DNA of 7,593 nt from Bacteroidota bacterium. Lineage in GTDB: Bacteria; Bacteroidota; Bacteroidia; Chitinophagales; Chitinophagaceae. Below, in pieces: positions 1-6,385 of this stretch. The stretch's first letter is position 1. Each line of letters opens with the position of its first letter. The stretch spans positions 7,100 to 14,692 of the forward strand of contig JAPLER010000373.1 in NCBI GenBank assembly GCA_026391115.1, written 5' to 3'. The notes beneath the pieces are model-generated. The model was not told the origin of the DNA, searched no databases, and saw only the letters and a program-made list of their open reading frames with translations. The position numbers were made by a program, and so were the translations under genes.

Positions 1-1
1 A

Positions 2-1003
2 AATAGAATAAAACCTGAAAGAAATTTTATTAATTATTCTGTTTTTGTTAGCTTTTTTCCCTTGCTAGTTGCTGGGCCAATAGAAAGAGCTACACATCTT
101 TTGCCACAAATTATAAAAAAAAGAAAGTTCGATTATTCAAAAGCTGTTGATGGATTGCGACAAATACTCTGGGGTCTTTTTAAAAAAATTGTAATTGCTG
201 ATAATTGTGCAGAGTACGCGAACAGTATTTTCAATGATTTTTCAGATCATTCAGGAAGTTCTCTTGTTTTAGCTGCTGTATTTTTTTCTTTTCAAATCTA
301 TTGCGATTTTTCTGGATATTCTGATATTGCTCTAGGAACAGCAAGACTATTTGGGTTTGATCTTTTACGAAACTTCTCTTTTCCATACTTTTCAAGAAAT
401 ATTGCAGAATTTTGGAGACGTTGGCATATTTCATTATCCTCTTGGTTCAAGGATTATCTTTATATACCACTAGGTGGAAGCAAAGGTAAAATGTGGGTAA
501 CTCTAAGAAATGTGTTTATCATTTTTATAATAAGTGGCTTATGGCATGGTGCTAACTGGACTTTTATATTTTGGGGTTTCCTACATGCTTTATATATCAT
601 TCCTTCGATAATTTCTAGCAGAACAAAACAATCAGATATAGTAGCAAAAGGAAAAAAAATGCCTACTTTAAAAGAGTTGTTTCAAATATTTAGAACATTT
701 TGTTTAATAGTTTTTGCTTGGATATTTTTTAGATCTGAGAATTTGGATACAGCAATCAAATATATTAAAACAATATTTTCGAATTCTCTGTTTAGCAAGC
801 CCACTCAAATACCTGAAATTTTAGTATTTCTCTTGCCTTTATTTATTTTGATAGAATGGATGGGGAGAGAAGAACAATATGCAATTGCCAAGCTAGGATT
901 GAATTGGAGAATATCTATTCGTTGGTCATTTTATTTCTTCATAGTCATTTCTATACTGTTCTTATCTGGAAAAAATCAAACATTTATTTATTTTCAATTT
1001 TAG
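2..1003 (+). CDS. MBOAT-family O-acyltransferase, AlgI-like (5' partial)
   Basis: Polytopic membrane acyltransferase of the AlgI/DltB branch of the MBOAT family, which hands acyl (usually acetyl) groups across the inner membrane for modification of an exported polymer. The frame is open from base 2 to the stop at 1001-1003, so the gene starts outside the window. The visible 333 residues would be roughly the last two thirds of a family member (usually about 470-500 residues). A TTG at 62 is internal: the residues before it (ending VSFFP) run straight into the conserved LVAGPIERA. Numbered from base 2, later signatures are CDFSGYSDIA (101-110), WRRWHISLS (138-146), DYLYIPLGG (151-159) and SGLWHGANW, whose His182 is the expected catalytic histidine. 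Hydrophobic segments continue to the C-terminus. The SGNH-like gene follows 6 bases downstream, so the two are probably co-transcribed. Family is certain; the acceptor polymer is unknown, so no symbol is given. Confidence 0.95.
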   Translation, partial: NRIKPERNFINYSVFVSFFPLLVAGPIERATHLLPQIIKKRKFDYSKAVDGLRQILWGLFKKIVIADNCAEYANSIFNDFSDHSGSSLVLAAVFFSFQIYCDFSGYSDIALGTARLFGFDLLRNFSFPYFSRNIAEFWRRWHISLSSWFKDYLYIPLGGSKGKMWVTLRNVFIIFIISGLWHGANWTFIFWGFLHALYIIPSIISSRTKQSDIVAKGKKMPTLKELFQIFRTFCLIVFAWIFFRSENLDTAIKYIKTIFSNSLFSKPTQIPEILVFLLPLFILIEWMGREEQYAIAKLGLNWRISIRWSFYFFIVISILFLSGKNQTFIYFQF

Positions 1004-1009
1004 AATATA

Positions 1010-1954
1010 ATGAAACAGTTTCTCAAACAAGTTTTACTTTTCTCTTCAATAGTTATAATTATACTTACAGCAGTCTTCATTATCACTAGAAAAATAGTGT
1101 TGGCTAAAACCAATTACAAAATTTCAAATAGCATTGAAAAAATAATTATAGGTCACTCACATCCAGAATGTGCATTTAATGATTCACTTATAAATAACTT
1201 TAAAAACATATCTTCTTCCGGAACAAACTATTTTTACAATTACTATACCTTAATACCTCTTTTAAATAATAATAAAAACATTAAAACTGTTTTTATTGAG
1301 TTTACAAATAATTTAAAAGATTCTGGTATGTCAGAAAAGATTTGGGGCGATAATTATCTACCGTTCAAATACAAACTTTTTGGATCGTACATAGATTCAG
1401 AAGGATTTAGTATGCTTTTCAATAAAAACCCAGGTGGCCTTATTAATGGTCAATTAATGATGCTATCCAGGCATTTAAAAATTATTGCTACTTCAAAATA
1501 CAATTTTTTGGAAGGTCGCGGCGGATTTAAGCGTTTGTTTAGAAATAAACTAAAAGATAGCATAAAGCTTAATGAAGAAAATAGTTACAAAAAAGATACA
1601 ATCATAAATATTTCAGAAATTAATTTATCATATTTAGAAAAAATGATAAGATTTTGCAAATCAAAAAACGTAAATTTCTTTTTAGTTCGAAGTCCACTAC
1701 ATTCAGTTAATAACGGCATGTCAGATGAAATACTATTTCAAAAAATTCTCCATACAAGATTTAATAATGTTGAATTTCTAGACTTCAAAAATTATCCATT
1801 AACAGATGCTGAATTTGCAGACTTAGACCATTTAAATTATTATGGAGCGGGAAAATTTTCAAAGTGGTTCAATAATTTATTAGAGAAAGGATTGTTATCA
1901 AATAACAACAAGCAAAAATTTATTAATGATAATATGGATAGCAAAACTAAATAA
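1010..1954 (+). CDS. membrane-anchored SGNH-hydrolase-like protein, partner of the MBOAT acyltransferase
   Basis: A 314-residue protein with one N-terminal hydrophobic segment (about residues 6-26) that probably anchors it in the inner membrane with the rest outside. Two SGNH-fold signatures are visible: a block-I-like IIIGHSHPE with candidate nucleophile Ser50, and a block-V-like DLDHLNYYGA with Asp271 and His274 in the DxxH spacing of the catalytic pair. A VFIEFTNN stretch (94-101) lies where the fold's central strands would be. Block I reads G-H-S rather than the usual G-D-S, so activity is not certain. In known acetylation systems (AlgI with AlgJ/AlgX, and similar pairs) an SGNH-like protein encoded beside the MBOAT gene completes transfer to the polymer. 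The 6-base gap here suggests the same arrangement and possible translational coupling. Start: the ATG at 1010 directly precedes the anchor. The exact substrate and whether it acts as transferase or esterase cannot be read from sequence. Confidence 0.8.
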   Translation: MKQFLKQVLLFSSIVIIILTAVFIITRKIVLAKTNYKISNSIEKIIIGHSHPECAFNDSLINNFKNISSSGTNYFYNYYTLIPLLNNNKNIKTVFIEFTNNLKDSGMSEKIWGDNYLPFKYKLFGSYIDSEGFSMLFNKNPGGLINGQLMMLSRHLKIIATSKYNFLEGRGGFKRLFRNKLKDSIKLNEENSYKKDTIINISEINLSYLEKMIRFCKSKNVNFFLVRSPLHSVNNGMSDEILFQKILHTRFNNVEFLDFKNYPLTDAEFADLDHLNYYGAGKFSKWFNNLLEKGLLSNNNKQKFINDNMDSKTK

Positions 1955-2103
1955 AAACACAAATAAGTCTACACTTGAAACCTTGCGTGTTTTGGATACT
2001 CTACAATGGAGTAAGTACAAGCAATATTATATGGCTTTGATATAGATTATCTGAGTCAGAATAGTACTTTAAAACTATTAACAGAAACCACTTACTTAAT
2101 CAT
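1955..2103. other. intergenic, no gene recognised
   Basis: AT-rich spacer after the SGNH-like gene. No complete coding frame or RNA gene is evident. A weak inverted repeat (tactc, 7-base loop, gagta, near 1998-2014) has no T-run after it, so I do not call it a terminator. Short open stretches in two forward frames on either side of about 2037-2045 look faintly protein-like, but match nothing I recognise. Confidence 0.5.
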
Positions 2104-2230
2104 TCATTTAATCTCATTCAACTTCATTAGAGCTTCAACAGGTGTCAATCGGTTAATTATCAATATCAGTTAGTTTTTTTCTGATATCATCAAACACCTG
2201 AGAATGTGCATCGAATATGGATAGCTGCAT
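2104..2230 (-). pseudogene. mutS: mutS 3'-end remnant, frameshifted
   Basis: On the - strand this segment encodes what looks like the extreme C-terminus of the mismatch-repair ATPase MutS. From 2230 the frame reads MQLSIFDAHSQVFDDIRKK, then LTDIDN, and stops at TAA 2155-2153. Shifting by one base at that point gives NRLTPVEALMKLNEIK and a TGA stop at 2106-2104. The LTP(V/L)EAL motif close to the stop, preceded by an acidic D-I-D segment, is typical of MutS C-termini. The spelling gataattaac, where gatattaac would keep the frame, suggests a one-base insertion. Upstream on the same strand (2231-2350) the frame stays open for about 40 more codons but resembles no MutS region I know, so only about 43 codons are assigned. 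No ATPase domain is present, so it cannot be a working gene. The family assignment rests on a short match. Confidence 0.5.
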
Positions 2231-2318
2231 TCTTTCGTAGCAATTTCTCCTGCAAAGGACATTGTGTTCATCAAACAATGTAGCTTCCTCTAAAGATAGA
2301 CGCTGCTTGAAACCAAAA

Positions 2319-2414
2319 TGTAACTTCTTCCAAACTTGGGTAAAACCCTACACATATAAATGCAAGCTTGCAAAATCAATTTGTAAGCTTGCATTTTTGT
2401 TTTGTAACTTCTTC
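2319..2414. repeat. 12-base direct repeats flanking a hairpin
   Basis: The 12-mer tgtaacttcttc occurs at 2319-2330 and again at 2403-2414, in direct orientation 84 bases apart. Both copies are followed by ggtaaa, immediately in the second copy and after 8 extra bases in the first. The long inverted repeat at 2358-2396 lies between them. The layout could be a small palindromic element with duplicated flanks or the trace of a local duplication. No transposase or known element ends are visible. Confidence 0.4.
2358..2396. repeat. long inverted repeat / hairpin, possible terminator
   Basis: Arm aaatgcaagcttgcaaa (2358-2374) pairs with tttgtaagcttgcattt (2380-2396) over 17 positions, with a single G-T pair that is a G-U wobble in + strand RNA, around the 5-base loop atcaa. 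Each arm contains its own near-palindrome around aagctt. On the + strand the stem runs into ttttgtttt, which would suit a rho-independent terminator. However, the nearest + strand gene ends about 400 bases upstream, so a repeat-element role is equally possible. Confidence 0.55.
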
Positions 2415-2439
2415 GGTAAATTCTGCATTGTTACTTAAC

Positions 2440-2700
2440 TATTGGGATAGTTGCACCAAGGCTTGGTAGAGTTGTACGGCTTACGGTACAACTGTGCCCA
2501 TTGCAAGTAAACTTATACATAGTGCCAGTAAATAGCTACAGCAAGCTGGTACAAGCAACACAAGTGTGGGTACAAGTGTACCGCAACTCGTACAAGCCTA
2601 CGAGAATATTGAAGAACTTGCAGAATGCTGGTGTAATGCTGCAAAATTCCTTAGCAGCAATGTCTCCTGCAAGGGGGTATTAAGTTTATCAATTACAATT
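2440..2700. other. GC-richer intergenic block with GTACAAG repeats, possibly a decayed coding sequence
   Basis: This block is visibly richer in G and C than its neighbours. The heptamer gtacaag recurs at 2549-2555, 2570-2576 and 2590-2596, about 20-21 bases apart. A small stem-loop (agttgtac / gtacaact, 8-base loop) lies near 2470-2492. In the frame of the downstream DUF1905 gene the sequence is open from 2470 to 3195 apart from one TAG at 2533-2535, with peptide-like text such as TTVPIASKLIHSASK before it and SVPQLVQAYENIEELAE after it. I recognise no family. It may be a worn coding remnant or an RNA, and neither can be shown here. Confidence 0.3.
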
Positions 2701-2715
2701 CCTATTTTTACACCT

Positions 2716-3195
2716 ATGCCTACACCTATTGTTACAGGAGATTTTATCATTCAAAAAATGAATATGAAAGGAGGGTGGAGTTATGTGTTGTTGCCCAAAC
2801 AAGCTGGTAATACTACAAATCCTTTTGGTTGGTATATTGTAAAAGGAAGTATAGATAATTATACTATTGCCCAATATAAACTGTGGCCCACAAAAACTGG
2901 TGAATGGTTTTTACCCATTAAAACCGAAATAAGAAAAAAGATACATAAACAAGTAGGAGATACTATAAATATTGTGTTATACACCGATGATAGTGAAGTG
3001 CAAATACCAGAAGATTTTTTGGTTTGCCTAGAAGATTATCCTCTGGCTAAAACATTCTTCAATAATTTATCGGCTACCAGCCAAAAACAATATATTGACC
3101 ATATTTACAGTAGCAACAATGTAATGGTACAAGCTAGTAGAATGGCAAATGCATTTAAAAAAATGGAACAGGGCAAAAAATGGCATCAGAAATAA
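2716..3195 (+). CDS. DUF1905 + YdeI/OmpD-associated (OmdA-type) domain protein
   Basis: A 159-residue predicted cytoplasmic protein with two familiar small domains. The N-terminal half matches the DUF1905 beta-barrel pattern: MKGGWSYVLLPK, then FGWYIVKGSIDNYTIAQYKL, then FLPIKTEIRKKIHKQVGDT. The C-terminal part, from IPEDFLVCLEDYPLAKTFF through YIDHIYSSNNVMVQASRM to the final KKMEQGKKWHQK, fits the YdeI/OmpD-associated domain, some members of which have been linked to bacteriocin protection. No biochemical activity is established for this combination. Start choice: the frame stays open upstream to 2536 with a GTG at 2566, but those residues are not family-like. The ATG at 2716 leaves about 15 residues before GGW, as in relatives, while the ATG at 2758 would remove the first strand. 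No signal peptide or membrane segment is seen. It converges on the lipoprotein gene, with 63 bases between the stops. Confidence 0.85.
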   Translation: MPTPIVTGDFIIQKMNMKGGWSYVLLPKQAGNTTNPFGWYIVKGSIDNYTIAQYKLWPTKTGEWFLPIKTEIRKKIHKQVGDTINIVLYTDDSEVQIPEDFLVCLEDYPLAKTFFNNLSATSQKQYIDHIYSSNNVMVQASRMANAFKKMEQGKKWHQK

Positions 3196-3258
3196 GTACA
3201 CTCTTTTTTTTCAGTTTTCTAAGTCTTGCGGTCATAAACTTTAAAAGTTGTTTTCTTC

Positions 3259-3720
3259 TTACTTACAGCTAACTGCTGTTAACGTATCTCCATCAAAAGT
3301 AATCTTGGTTTTATCAATAAATTTTCCGTTAGTGTAGGAACTATCAAATTTATAATTAGTCCCACCCCAAATTTCATTGGTAAGCAAATAAGTATTAGCC
3401 TTTTTAAGCAAAGCAATTTCACCTATAGTTTCTATACCTTCTTGGTAAGATTTATACATTCCAAATAAAGTATCACCAAACCATTTCATATTATATAAGT
3501 TCCCTATTGTACCATCTTTTTCATAGGGTAGATAGTCTAAAGTACCAGTTAATATACTATTGCTATCTTTTAATTGCAGTGTAACTGTATCTTGATGAAA
3601 TGCAGCTAAATAGCAAGTTGTAGTAACTGTATTTTCAGTTTTACTTTCTTCTTTTTTGTTAGGTTCGTTATTGCAACTGCACAAGCATATTGCTAATAAA
3701 ATGGTAGCTAAATACTTCAT
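3259..3720 (-). CDS. small lipoprotein, function unknown
   Basis: A 153-residue lipoprotein. A very short signal (residues 1-15, MKYLATILLAICLCS) ends in the lipobox L-C-S-C, with the lipidated cysteine at 16. The following NNEPNKKEESKTE is a polar linker with acidic residues, as often seen in outer-membrane-bound Bacteroidota lipoproteins. The mature part is beta-rich: DTVTLQLKD, TGTLDYLPYEKDGTIGN, GDTLFGMYKSYQEG and EIALLKK. This resembles small unnamed Bacteroidota lipoproteins whose repeating pattern is 'D-T-V-x-L-x-L ... G-x-L-x-Y ... E-K-D-G ... G-x-x-x-G-D-T-L'. I cannot assign a function. It is the last gene of a three-gene - strand cluster; its ATG lies 6 bases after the expected stop of the broken gene upstream, so it is probably translated from the same message. 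No strong terminator is visible after it. Confidence 0.85.
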   Translation of the reverse strand: MKYLATILLAICLCSCNNEPNKKEESKTENTVTTTCYLAAFHQDTVTLQLKDSNSILTGTLDYLPYEKDGTIGNLYNMKWFGDTLFGMYKSYQEGIETIGEIALLKKANTYLLTNEIWGGTNYKFDSSYTNGKFIDKTKITFDGDTLTAVSCK

Positions 3721-3726
3721 ATTATT

Positions 3727-4450
3727 TTATTTCTTTTTTGGTTCTTGTCTCACAAATTTAAATCCATCTTCAAACTTAAAATAGGTTATAAACTCTAATG
3801 ATGGGCAACATCCAGGATCTCCTGCTTGTAGGCATTGTGTTTCACCAACCAATTCCCCGTTTTCAATTTTTGCAGGAAAAAATCTACCAGTAGTATCAGT
3901 TATGTTGCCACAAATTCCTAAACTATGAATACTATGTTTTTCAAAAAATTAAACTATGAATACTATGTTTTTCAAAAAATTGAAGTTTTTTATTTTTGGT
4001 GATGTAGCAATAAATATCTAATCTGGGCCTACTTCCTTGATTGTAATAAACATTTACAATTAAATCGTTGCAGCTATCTTTATTTAAGTCGCCTTCAATA
4101 AAACCATTAGGTATTATAGTTTCAGGACCAATACCTTCTTGATTAGTGGTTACAAATTTTAAAGTTCTACTTCCATTGTTTTTGGTTACAGTTACTTTAA
4201 CATCACTACCCAATTCTTTACTATCCTTGATATAACGTTTATAGTAAGTTTTAAAAAGGGTGTCTACAATTGCTTTTTTAATTTGTTCACTCACTACTTG
4301 CACATTGGCATTACTCTTAATGCTTAATTTTGTTTTATTAAGATGTTTCTTTTGTGCTAAAAGTTGCTTGCTGCAACTAATAATGAGAATGAATGTGATA
4401 ACCATTTTAAATAAGTAACCTAATTTCATATCTTGTCGTTTAAAATTCAA
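3727..4450 (-). pseudogene. exported protein with a Ca-loop-like motif, frameshifted by a 31-bp tandem duplication
   Basis: As written, translation from ATG 4450 gives 169 residues and stops at 3943-3941, inside a duplicated 31-bp unit. Deleting one unit continues the frame after KHSIHSL with GICGNITDTTGRFFPAK and on to QEPKKK and TAA at 3729-3727, giving 230 residues. The restored tail has a cysteine-rich GDPGCCPSLEF segment and ends 6 bases before the lipoprotein start. The N-terminus is an export signal: a hydrophobic stretch at 15-25, then either a lipobox-like I-I-S-C26 or signal peptidase I cleavage near LLAQ33. An internal ATG at 4429 would also start just before the signal. At 119-132, EGDLNKDSCNDLIV has the D-x-N-x-D-x-x-x-D spacing of a calcium-loop or FG-GAP-like strand. 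Function is unknown. The gene is 24 bases after the MFS gene. The disruption may be real, reversible, or an assembly artefact. Confidence 0.85.
3920..3981. repeat. exact 31-bp tandem duplication
   Basis: Two identical adjacent 31-base units occupy 3920-3950 and 3951-3981. The preceding base is also shared (t at 3919 and 3950), so the boundary is ambiguous by one base. Since 31 is not a multiple of three, the extra unit shifts the reading frame of the - strand gene that contains it. Each unit also holds actatg twice, 9 bases apart, which could favour slippage. Confidence 0.97.
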
Positions 4451-4474
4451 AATAATATTATTAATAGTAAGAAA

Positions 4475-5671
4475 TCATTTAATCACTTTGTAATATACTA
4501 CAGCACAAACTAATGATAATATGCAGCATATGAGCCACAACTGCATAAAACCCAAATGACTGATAATGTAGCTACCTACAAATCCTGCTAATATCTGCCC
4601 AACACTCCAGCACATTGTATACACTGCAGCATATTTACCAATATTAGCTTTTCCTGCATAACCTAGATAATAACTATTCATAAAAGGCAGCGAAAGCATT
4701 TCTGCAATTGTTATAATAAACATACCTCCAAAACCAATCATCAACACATTAGAAAAACCATACAAACTATTCACTGCATAAAACAAAGCCATACCTATAG
4801 TGCCAGCAACAATAATGCGTTTTTTGCTAAATTTATTTTCAATAGATTTCACCAACAGCATTTCAATAAGAACAATCAGAATGCCATTCATTGCCATAAT
4901 AATTCCAATAACAAACTCATCTAATTGCAAACCTTTTTTATAAAACAAAGGTAGATTGCTAAACAATTGGAAAAAACAAAAAGTATATATCAAGGTACCA
5001 AGTATAAAATAGATAAATGGTTTGTTTCGATATGGGCTAATATCCTTTGTTTCAACTATATTTTTAGGTGTATTATGATGATGTACAATTTTGGTTTCGG
5101 AAAATTTTAAAAACAAAAATGCTATTCCAGCTGCAAGACTAGTGCAACCATCTACCAAAAAAAGTAATTTGTAATTTATATGACATACAAATCCGCCAAT
5201 TGTAGTTCCAATACTCCATCCTAAATTCATGGCCAAGCGAATAAGAGCAAAAGAGCGTGTTCTGGTTTCACTATTACTATTAGCAGCAATTGCTGCTGTA
5301 TTGGCCGGCCTAAAACTTTCATTTACACAAGCCAGTATAAAAATAGAACAACAAAAACCATAAAAATTATTTATAAAAGAAGTGGCTATAAACACAACGC
5401 CAGAAATTAGTAATGATGATGCCTGTACTTTTTTATACCCAAAGCTATCGCTTAACTTACCACCAATTAAAGCTCCTGCAATAGCCCCCAAACCATAACT
5501 AGCCATTGCAAAGCCAGCCTGCTCTATTGATGTATTAAGTTGTTGTGTGCAGTATAAACTTAAAAAAGCTACAACCATAGTTCCACTGCGGTTAATGAGC
5601 ATTACAAAACTCAGCAACCAAATATTGCGTGGCAAACCACTGTAAGCATTTTTATATAGTTTAATTAACAT
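4475..5671 (-). CDS. MFS transporter, multidrug-efflux-like
   Basis: A 398-residue integral membrane protein of the major facilitator superfamily, a proton-coupled transporter type. Its length and the regular alternation of hydrophobic segments fit 12 helices in two six-helix halves. Helix 1 carries LINRSGTMVV with an Asn-Arg pair at 27-28, and the loop after helix 2 has the motif-A pattern GGKLSDSFGYKK (70-81) with Asp74 and Gly78. FRPANTAAIAANS and RLAMNLGWSIGTTIGGF are typical of helices 4-5 in drug-efflux members. The central loop is hydrophilic and includes three histidines (IVHHHNTPKN). The substrate cannot be deduced; the multidrug label comes from subfamily resemblance only. It is the first gene of the - strand cluster, with a 24-base gap to the next gene. 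Start: the ATG at 5671 gives a short cytoplasmic N-terminus before helix 1. It is divergent from the gene at 5876. Confidence 0.9.
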   Translation of the reverse strand: MLIKLYKNAYSGLPRNIWLLSFVMLINRSGTMVVAFLSLYCTQQLNTSIEQAGFAMASYGLGAIAGALIGGKLSDSFGYKKVQASSLLISGVVFIATSFINNFYGFCCSIFILACVNESFRPANTAAIAANSNSETRTRSFALIRLAMNLGWSIGTTIGGFVCHINYKLLFLVDGCTSLAAGIAFLFLKFSETKIVHHHNTPKNIVETKDISPYRNKPFIYFILGTLIYTFCFFQLFSNLPLFYKKGLQLDEFVIGIIMAMNGILIVLIEMLLVKSIENKFSKKRIIVAGTIGMALFYAVNSLYGFSNVLMIGFGGMFIITIAEMLSLPFMNSYYLGYAGKANIGKYAAVYTMCWSVGQILAGFVGSYIISHLGFMQLWLICCILSLVCAVVYYKVIK

Positions 5672-5684
5672 TTTGCTAAAGTTT

Positions 5685-5692
5685 CAAAAGTA
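5685..5692 (-). promoter_or_regulatory. candidate Bacteroidota -7 element for the MFS gene
   Basis: On the - strand this reads TACTTTTG, an exact match to the Bacteroidota -7 consensus TAnnTTTG, 13 bases before the MFS start codon. No good TTTG element is present at the usual distance upstream, and the implied leader would be very short, so support is limited. Confidence 0.3.
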
Positions 5693-5875
5693 ACAAGATT
5701 GGTATGACAGGTATTATATACTTTTTGCAAAGCAATGGATTTGAAGAGTGCTCGGTATTTCTGCAATCACTATTAATATCGGTTTGCAAAGGCATAAGCT
5801 GATGGATAAATCAACTTAAAATTTTGGCTATATTATAATATTCCAGCAATTTAGTTACTTATTTAAAAAAATAAT

Positions 5876-6349
5876 ATGGCTGAAGAATTTGATATTAATG
5901 GTTCATTTGAAGTGAGGCGAATGTCATCTGGTTCATTTGCTATTATTACACTTTATTTTTTGGTAGCACTTATTCTTTTTATGGTGTTTCAATTTGGTGG
6001 CAACTCTATTACAGTTTTATTATGCTGTTTATTTTTTGCAGGTTTAGGGGTTTATAATGCAGCGAAAAAACACAAAAATGACGAATTATTTATTGAAATT
6101 GATGCCACAGGAATTTGGGTGCATTATGATAGTGATTATGATAATTATACCAGCAAACAACTAAACAATAAAAATAACAGAATATTACAAAGGGTAATTA
6201 ATATAGAGTTCTATAAAACAGGAGAGTCCGGCTACTTTATTCATCAACTATTGTTTAATGGTAGCGAAGACAAGGTTGAAGATGAGGTGATTGATGCTAT
6301 TGAATTTTACTATAATCATCAAAGAAATATTGAAAGATTGAGAATATGA
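5876..6349 (+). CDS. small two-helix membrane protein, family not recognised
   Basis: A 157-residue protein that I cannot assign to a named family. It has a polar N-terminus (1-20), two closely spaced hydrophobic helices (about 21-40, AIITLYFLVALILFMVFQF, and 46-62, TVLLCCLFFAGLGVYNA) and a soluble C-terminal part of about 95 residues. That part begins with beta-type sequence (ELFIEIDATGIWVHYDSDYDN), has a middle RVINIEFYKTGESGYF and ends in an acidic stretch and a helix (EDEVIDAIEFYYNHQRNIERLRI). A helical hairpin followed by a small 'I-E-I-D-x-x-G-I' beta domain recalls bacterial PH-like membrane proteins, but this is a guess. Both termini would be cytoplasmic by the positive-inside trend of AAKKHK after helix 2. 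The start ATG at 5876 follows an A-rich leader; no Shine-Dalgarno is seen. It stands alone, with a 277-base gap to the next gene. Confidence 0.75.
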   Translation: MAEEFDINGSFEVRRMSSGSFAIITLYFLVALILFMVFQFGGNSITVLLCCLFFAGLGVYNAAKKHKNDELFIEIDATGIWVHYDSDYDNYTSKQLNNKNNRILQRVINIEFYKTGESGYFIHQLLFNGSEDKVEDEVIDAIEFYYNHQRNIERLRI

Positions 6350-6359
6350 TTTGCATAAA

Positions 6360-6385
6360 AATTAACTCAATTAATTGAGCTAATT
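6360..6385. repeat. 26-base palindrome after the membrane-protein gene
   Basis: The sequence aattaactcaatt followed directly by aattgagctaatt is a dyad with 12 of 13 pairs matching and a perfect 14-base core (ctcaattaattgag). It begins 10 bases after the stop at 6349. As a hairpin it would need about 4 central bases as a loop. There is no T-run after it on the + strand, so a terminator role is uncertain; a protein-binding dyad is another possibility. Confidence 0.45.

Noticed and set aside
231..434. 67-codon open frame on the - strand
   Set aside because: Lies wholly inside the MBOAT gene, is low-complexity and has no family resemblance; a shadow frame.
856..1089. 77-codon forward frame spanning the MBOAT/SGNH junction
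   Set aside because: Overlaps the conserved ends of two well-supported genes in another frame.
1926..2095. Forward open stretches (39 codons from ATG 1926, then another frame from about 2036, with peptides such as LETLRVLDTLQWSKYK and DYLSQNSTLKLLTETTYL)
   Set aside because: They look faintly protein-like and could be one frameshifted remnant, but they match no family I know and are too short to support a call.
2231..2350. - strand extension of the mutS-remnant frame (text such as FKQRLSLEEATLFDEHN)
   Set aside because: Open frame, but does not resemble MutS or another family I can name; left unassigned.
2501..2683. 60-codon forward frame from TTG 2501
   Set aside because: Atypical composition, overlaps the other open frame in the GC-rich block, and no family is recognised.
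2689..2874. 61-codon - strand frame
   Set aside because: Antisense to the DUF1905 gene; a shadow frame.
3196..3258. Possible terminator between convergent genes (aactt-taa-aagtt near 3237-3249, plus T-rich runs)
   Set aside because: The stem is only 5 A/T-rich pairs, too weak to call.
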